NCBI RefSeq assembly: GCF_036894955.1
Contig: NZ_CP145905.1
Location: forward strand, 6,099,001-6,163,000
Length of the DNA: 64,000 bases
Source: Paenibacillus sp. KS-LC4
GTDB taxonomy: Bacteria > Bacillota > Bacilli > Paenibacillales > Paenibacillaceae
Reading direction: 5' to 3'
Shown here: positions 62,101 through 64,000 of the stretch, in pieces
Layout: each line of letters opens with the position of its first letter
How positions within the stretch are numbered: the stretch's first letter is position 1
The notes under the pieces: generated by a model
Database searches by the model: none
The model's input: the letters and a program-made list of their open reading frames with translations, nothing else
Told to the model about the DNA's origin: nothing
Made by a program: the position numbers and the translations under genes

Positions 62101-62913
62101 GCCATCGGAAGAGCTAAGCAATTTGCCCGACTGCCCTGCCACAATAAATCGGCCGTTATCATAAATGGCCCGATAATATGCATATGCAGCCGGGAACATC
62201 GGATCTGTCCCTGGTATTCTTTGACGCTGCGTCCAGGTGACGCCGTCCGCAGAAGTCAAAATAAGCTCTTCATACCCCGTCGCTACGAATACCCCGTTGC
62301 CGTAAGCTGCGCCGTAAAGCTGATTAGTTGTGCCGGAGGTGCTGCTTGTCCAGTTAATCCCGTCCGTCGAAGTGACAATTGTACCCTGATTACCTACGGC
62401 CACATACTTTCCATTGCCATAAGTGATGCGATTAAGCGCAGACGAGGTGCTGGAAGCCCGACTCGTCCAGGTTACGCCATCCGTGGAAGTTAGAATGTAC
62501 CCATTATCCCCTACAACTACGTACAAATTGTTCCCGTATACGGCATCCCGAAGCACGCTAGACGTGCCGGAACTCTGCCCCGTCCACGTAGTACCGTCCG
62601 GAGAAGTGAACAAATTGCCCGACCAGCCAACTCCGATAAACAAGCCGCCACCGTAGCTGACGCTCGCCAAGAACGAAAAACCCGGAGGAGAAGTCACGGC
62701 GCTCCACGTTACGCCGTCGGTAGAGGTGACGATCTTGTCTCCACCTGCCACGAACACACCATTGCCGTAAGCGACCCCATACATCGTGTCCGTAGAGCCT
62801 GATGTTCTCGCCGTCCAGTTGTCCAGCGCAGTAGACGCATACGCGGAATTATACGCGGGCATGAGACCCGCTACTAAGAGCACAGCCAAAACCAGAGATA
62901 AGTAACGTTTCAT
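59146..62913 (-). CDS. S-layer-anchored surface protein: propeller repeats, Ig-like repeats and SLH domains
   Basis: The 1255-residue protein has a signal peptide (1-27). About seven ~40-residue repeats with G-N-G-x-(F/Y)-V-x-x-G and T-S-x-D-G-x-x-W follow (33-305), probably forming a beta-propeller. Four nearly identical 107-residue Ig-like modules (315-736, SYQWYSNTTNSNSGG), one InlB-type B-repeat (741-806, AGYTFAGWYSD) and two cadherin-like sandwich domains (811-905, 913-1004) come next. Three SLH motifs (~1071-1240) attach it to secondary wall polymer. AAGGGAG lies nine bases before the ATG. It is probably an adhesin or a binder of surface glycans; the ligand is unknown. Confidence 0.92.
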   Translation of the reverse strand: MKRYLSLVLAVLLVAGLMPAYNSAYASTALDNWTARTSGSTDTMYGVAYGNGVFVAGGDKIVTSTDGVTWSAVTSPPGFSFLASVSYGGGLFIGVGWSGNLFTSPDGTTWTGQSSGTSSVLRDAVYGNNLYVVVGDNGYILTSTDGVTWTSRASSTSSALNRITYGNGKYVAVGNQGTIVTSTDGINWTSSTSGTTNQLYGAAYGNGVFVATGYEELILTSADGVTWTQRQRIPGTDPMFPAAYAYYRAIYDNGRFIVAGQSGKLLSSSDGINWTSHNIGYSGGLWGLASGAGTYLVTGQQGIIRQTASMTNAAAPSISGQPAVQTANVGDTSPTLSVSASVSDGGTLSYQWYSNTTNSNSGGTPIADATDAEYEAPTASAGTMYYYVVVTNTNNGVNGMQAATATSSPAAVTINALVNAEAPSISGQPADQTANVGDTSPTLSVTASVSDGGTLSYQWYSNTTNSNSGGTPIDDATDAEYEAPTASAGTTYYYVVVTNTNNGVSGVQAASTTSSPAAVTVNALVNAEAPSISGQPADQTANVGDTSPTLSVSASVSDGGTLSYQWYSNTTNSNSGGTPIDDATDAEYEAPTASAGTTYYYVVVTNTNNSVNGVQAASTTSSPAAVSVNALVNAEAPSINGQPADQTANVGDTSPTLSVTASVSDGGTLSYQWYSNTTNSNSGGTVIDDATDAEYEAPTASAGTTYYYVVVTNTNNSVNGTKTAIATSGAAKVTVNTPLTFTVSFDSSGGSSVSSQTVSDNGNATEPSSPTKAGYTFAGWYSDSSFTHAFDFNTTIIENTLLYAKWESAETLLSNLSTDEGALTPAFSAAEFDYHIDVANTVTSLHLALSKGDSNQTLAVTGAQYVSVTDNVYSYYAPNLSIGLNQIQIEVTAENGTAKTYTLSVNRASSENADLSGLALSSGALSPVFTSEATSYNVSVDNSVTSTTATASVSDSQATITVNGTATASGQASEAIALNVGSNVISILVTAQDGTTKLYTVTVTRAGASTSTSGGSGNGATSSPVVIPPTPSPAPIDPKVNAFRSEVINEEALMKAVSDSIAAAKDENVTFSDSSNHWGNKSISIAVKLGIVNGYQDGTFHPNASVTRAEFAAMISRAFALETDSKSSISFNDTASSWASTYINTLAAKGIVMGYVDGSFKPDETISRAEMVAILARLLDFSKLAAGNPASFEDINNDYWAKEVIQQASSAQLIQGVSAQRFEPNTSGSRAEALTIILRALESNSSIKELIQGME
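60706..61971 (-). repeat. Four tandem ~321-bp DNA repeats encoding the Ig-like modules
   Basis: The modules recur every 321 bases (107 codons) with very few differences at DNA level, for example shared stretches starting at 61083, 61404 and 61725. The near-identity indicates recent expansion by unequal recombination; copy number may vary between strains. Confidence 0.9.
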
Positions 62914-63025
62914 TGCGGTTTCTCCCTTTCTTTATTCAACAGGATTCAATCTCCTGCTAAATCATAGCAATGAGTCTCTTTGCAAAGACTCAACAAACAC
63001 TCAACAAGAAATGATAAATTTCGTC

Positions 63026-63079
63026 AAAAAAGAGCGCGTATCCGAATCCCATGTCGATAAAGGGCTTCGTATACGCGCT
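63026..63079 (-). terminator. Terminator of the BTAD regulator gene
   Basis: On the minus strand AGCGCGTAT-CGAA-CCC and its complement form a long stem with an 11-base loop, followed by TTTTTT. It lies 28 bases past the stop. Confidence 0.85.
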
Positions 63080-63106
63080 ACTGCTTTCGATTGCCATTGT
63101 GATGTG

Positions 63107-64000
63107 CTAATGAACGTCCATCCATTGTCTGGCTTCCTTCCCGACCTCTACTCCAAACTCGGTTTGAAGCATATGATGCAGCCAATCATATTGCTTCTTC
63201 GCCGAGATACGGTCGTCGGCAAGCACATAGACGCGAATCAGCTTCGTATGCAAAGTCTCATTAAACGGATCACATGCAAGCGCCCTTTTTAAAACTGCGG
63301 CAGCAGCAGAAAATTCCTGCTCCTGTACGTAATGGTCATGAATTTGCAGCAATAGCCCTACGTATTCGCTTTCCAGGCGGCTCCGTGTCTGCTCAGCCCA
63401 CGTAAAGGCGCTGTCTTCCAGATAGCCCGTAAGATAGACGTTCGCCAGCTCTTTTTCATAGGCTTTGACCTCCTCGGTCGCAATCGGAATACCGCCTGAT
63501 ACCAATCGACGAAACGCATCGTAATCGCAGTCCAAACGGTTCATCTCCAGCTTGTAATAGCCTTTGACGTAATGGATGCTGCCGTCTAACCCGGCATTCT
63601 CCAACTGCTTTCGAAGATAGTGTACCGTCGTGTTTAACTGAGCGACTGCCCGTTTTGCATCAAAATCGCCCCATAAAGCATCTATAATTCGATACTTATC
63701 TATCGGTTCTCCCCGATGGTGGATTAAATAAGCCATAAGCTCCTTTGTTTTGGAGGTGCGCCATTTGATTTCATCTTTATCTGCTTGCCCCGTATGCACA
63801 TGGAATCGGCCAAAGCAGCGTACCTTGATACTCATCGGTGTTTTTATTTGCTCTTGCGACTTGTTCAAAGTCTGAAGCAAGCGATTTGCATAACCCGATA
63901 AAATCGAAGAGCCTCGCTCTGAGCGGTGCTCCTGATGCGCTCCCAAATAGGCGGACAGCATCTCCGCCATGATAGGCCCTTCATCCGCGAAGCTGCGAAT
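63107..64000 (-). CDS. BTAD-domain transcriptional activator, C-terminal part (runs off the window)
   Basis: The visible part has a winged-helix domain (VRCFGRFHVHTGQ, then WRTSKTKELMAYLIHHRGEPIDKYRIIDALWG) and a bacterial transcriptional activation domain of TPR-like helices (~195-287). The first residues (FADEGPIMAEMLSAYL) match the C-terminal end of the ATPase/TPR region of large MalT-like activators, and the frame is open to the end of the window (64000). The gene is therefore partial, not a 287-residue protein starting at 63970. Its product probably regulates the adjacent SLH-protein gene, since it lies 193 bases upstream on the same strand (inference). Confidence 0.85.
   Translation of the reverse strand: MRSFADEGPIMAEMLSAYLGAHQEHRSERGSSILSGYANRLLQTLNKSQEQIKTPMSIKVRCFGRFHVHTGQADKDEIKWRTSKTKELMAYLIHHRGEPIDKYRIIDALWGDFDAKRAVAQLNTTVHYLRKQLENAGLDGSIHYVKGYYKLEMNRLDCDYDAFRRLVSGGIPIATEEVKAYEKELANVYLTGYLEDSAFTWAEQTRSRLESEYVGLLLQIHDHYVQEQEFSAAAAVLKRALACDPFNETLHTKLIRVYVLADDRISAKKQYDWLHHMLQTEFGVEVGKEARQWMDVH

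Noticed and set aside
1-64000. tRNA, rRNA, riboswitch, phage and insertion-sequence signals
   Set aside because: No cloverleaf, T-loop GGTTCRANTCC, conserved riboswitch core, transposase or integrase sequence was recognised by eye; a covariance-model search would be decisive.

Overview
The window looks like a chromosomal segment of a Gram-positive, endospore-former-like bacterium of the Paenibacillaceae, most likely Paenibacillus or a close relative. Supporting signs are purine-rich Shine-Dalgarno sites on most genes, frequent TTG/GTG starts, YesM/YesN-type two-component systems beside sugar ABC transporters, an S-layer-homology (SLH) surface protein, a stalk-domain surface protein, a VanRS/VanZ set, a GlnK/GlnL-like pair and Fur and cre boxes of the Bacillus type. 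No rRNA, tRNA, CRISPR array, phage or insertion sequence was seen.

Layout. 1-9 kb: greA with a small partner gene, rlmN, a membrane-bound GGDEF protein, a DinB-like protein, a WYL regulator, a decayed FAD/Rieske oxidoreductase gene, and an MBOAT/SGNH pair for surface O-acetylation. 9-12.5 kb: Fur-box-controlled Fe3+-siderophore-type ABC transporter with a divergent binding lipoprotein. 12.5-26 kb: mixed metabolic and repair genes: a flavin monooxygenase-like protein, PhnA-like protein, fused Ada, an SDR, a CurA-like reductase, a GH127 beta-L-arabinofuranosidase with divergent AraC regulator, a pentapeptide-repeat protein, a large permease, a translationally coupled esterase/extradiol-dioxygenase pair, signal peptidase I and a b-type-cytochrome-like membrane protein.

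26-36.5 kb is the most unusual part. Two giant tandem paralogues (1053 and 1085 residues) combine a beta-rich N-terminus, a glycine-rich GGNGG/collagen-like segment, long coiled coils around a hydrophobic hairpin, and a beta-rich C-terminus. They share a conserved upstream DNA block at an almost identical distance from their starts. A divergent 1034-residue secreted protein with a stalk domain and seven ~120-residue repeats lies next to them. I know no described function for the pair; an alpha-helical pore-forming or surface-assembly role is inference.

36.5-45 kb: VanZ-like protein, VanS/VanR-like kinase and regulator, a SAM methyltransferase with a helical repeat tail, then a Crp/Fnr-ABC transporter-metallo-hydrolase cassette (sulfonate/sulfate-ester type). 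45.5-52.2 kb: YesN/YesM-type two-component system followed by a three-gene carbohydrate ABC importer behind a cre-like site. 52.3-59 kb: dicarboxylate/amino-acid symporter, aspartate ammonia-lyase and malic enzyme in one operon, divergent from a GlnK/GlnL-like two-component system; together they would take in aspartate or dicarboxylates and convert them to pyruvate and ammonia. 59-64 kb: a 1255-residue SLH-anchored propeller/Ig-repeat surface protein, and the C-terminal part of a BTAD-domain transcriptional activator that runs off the window.
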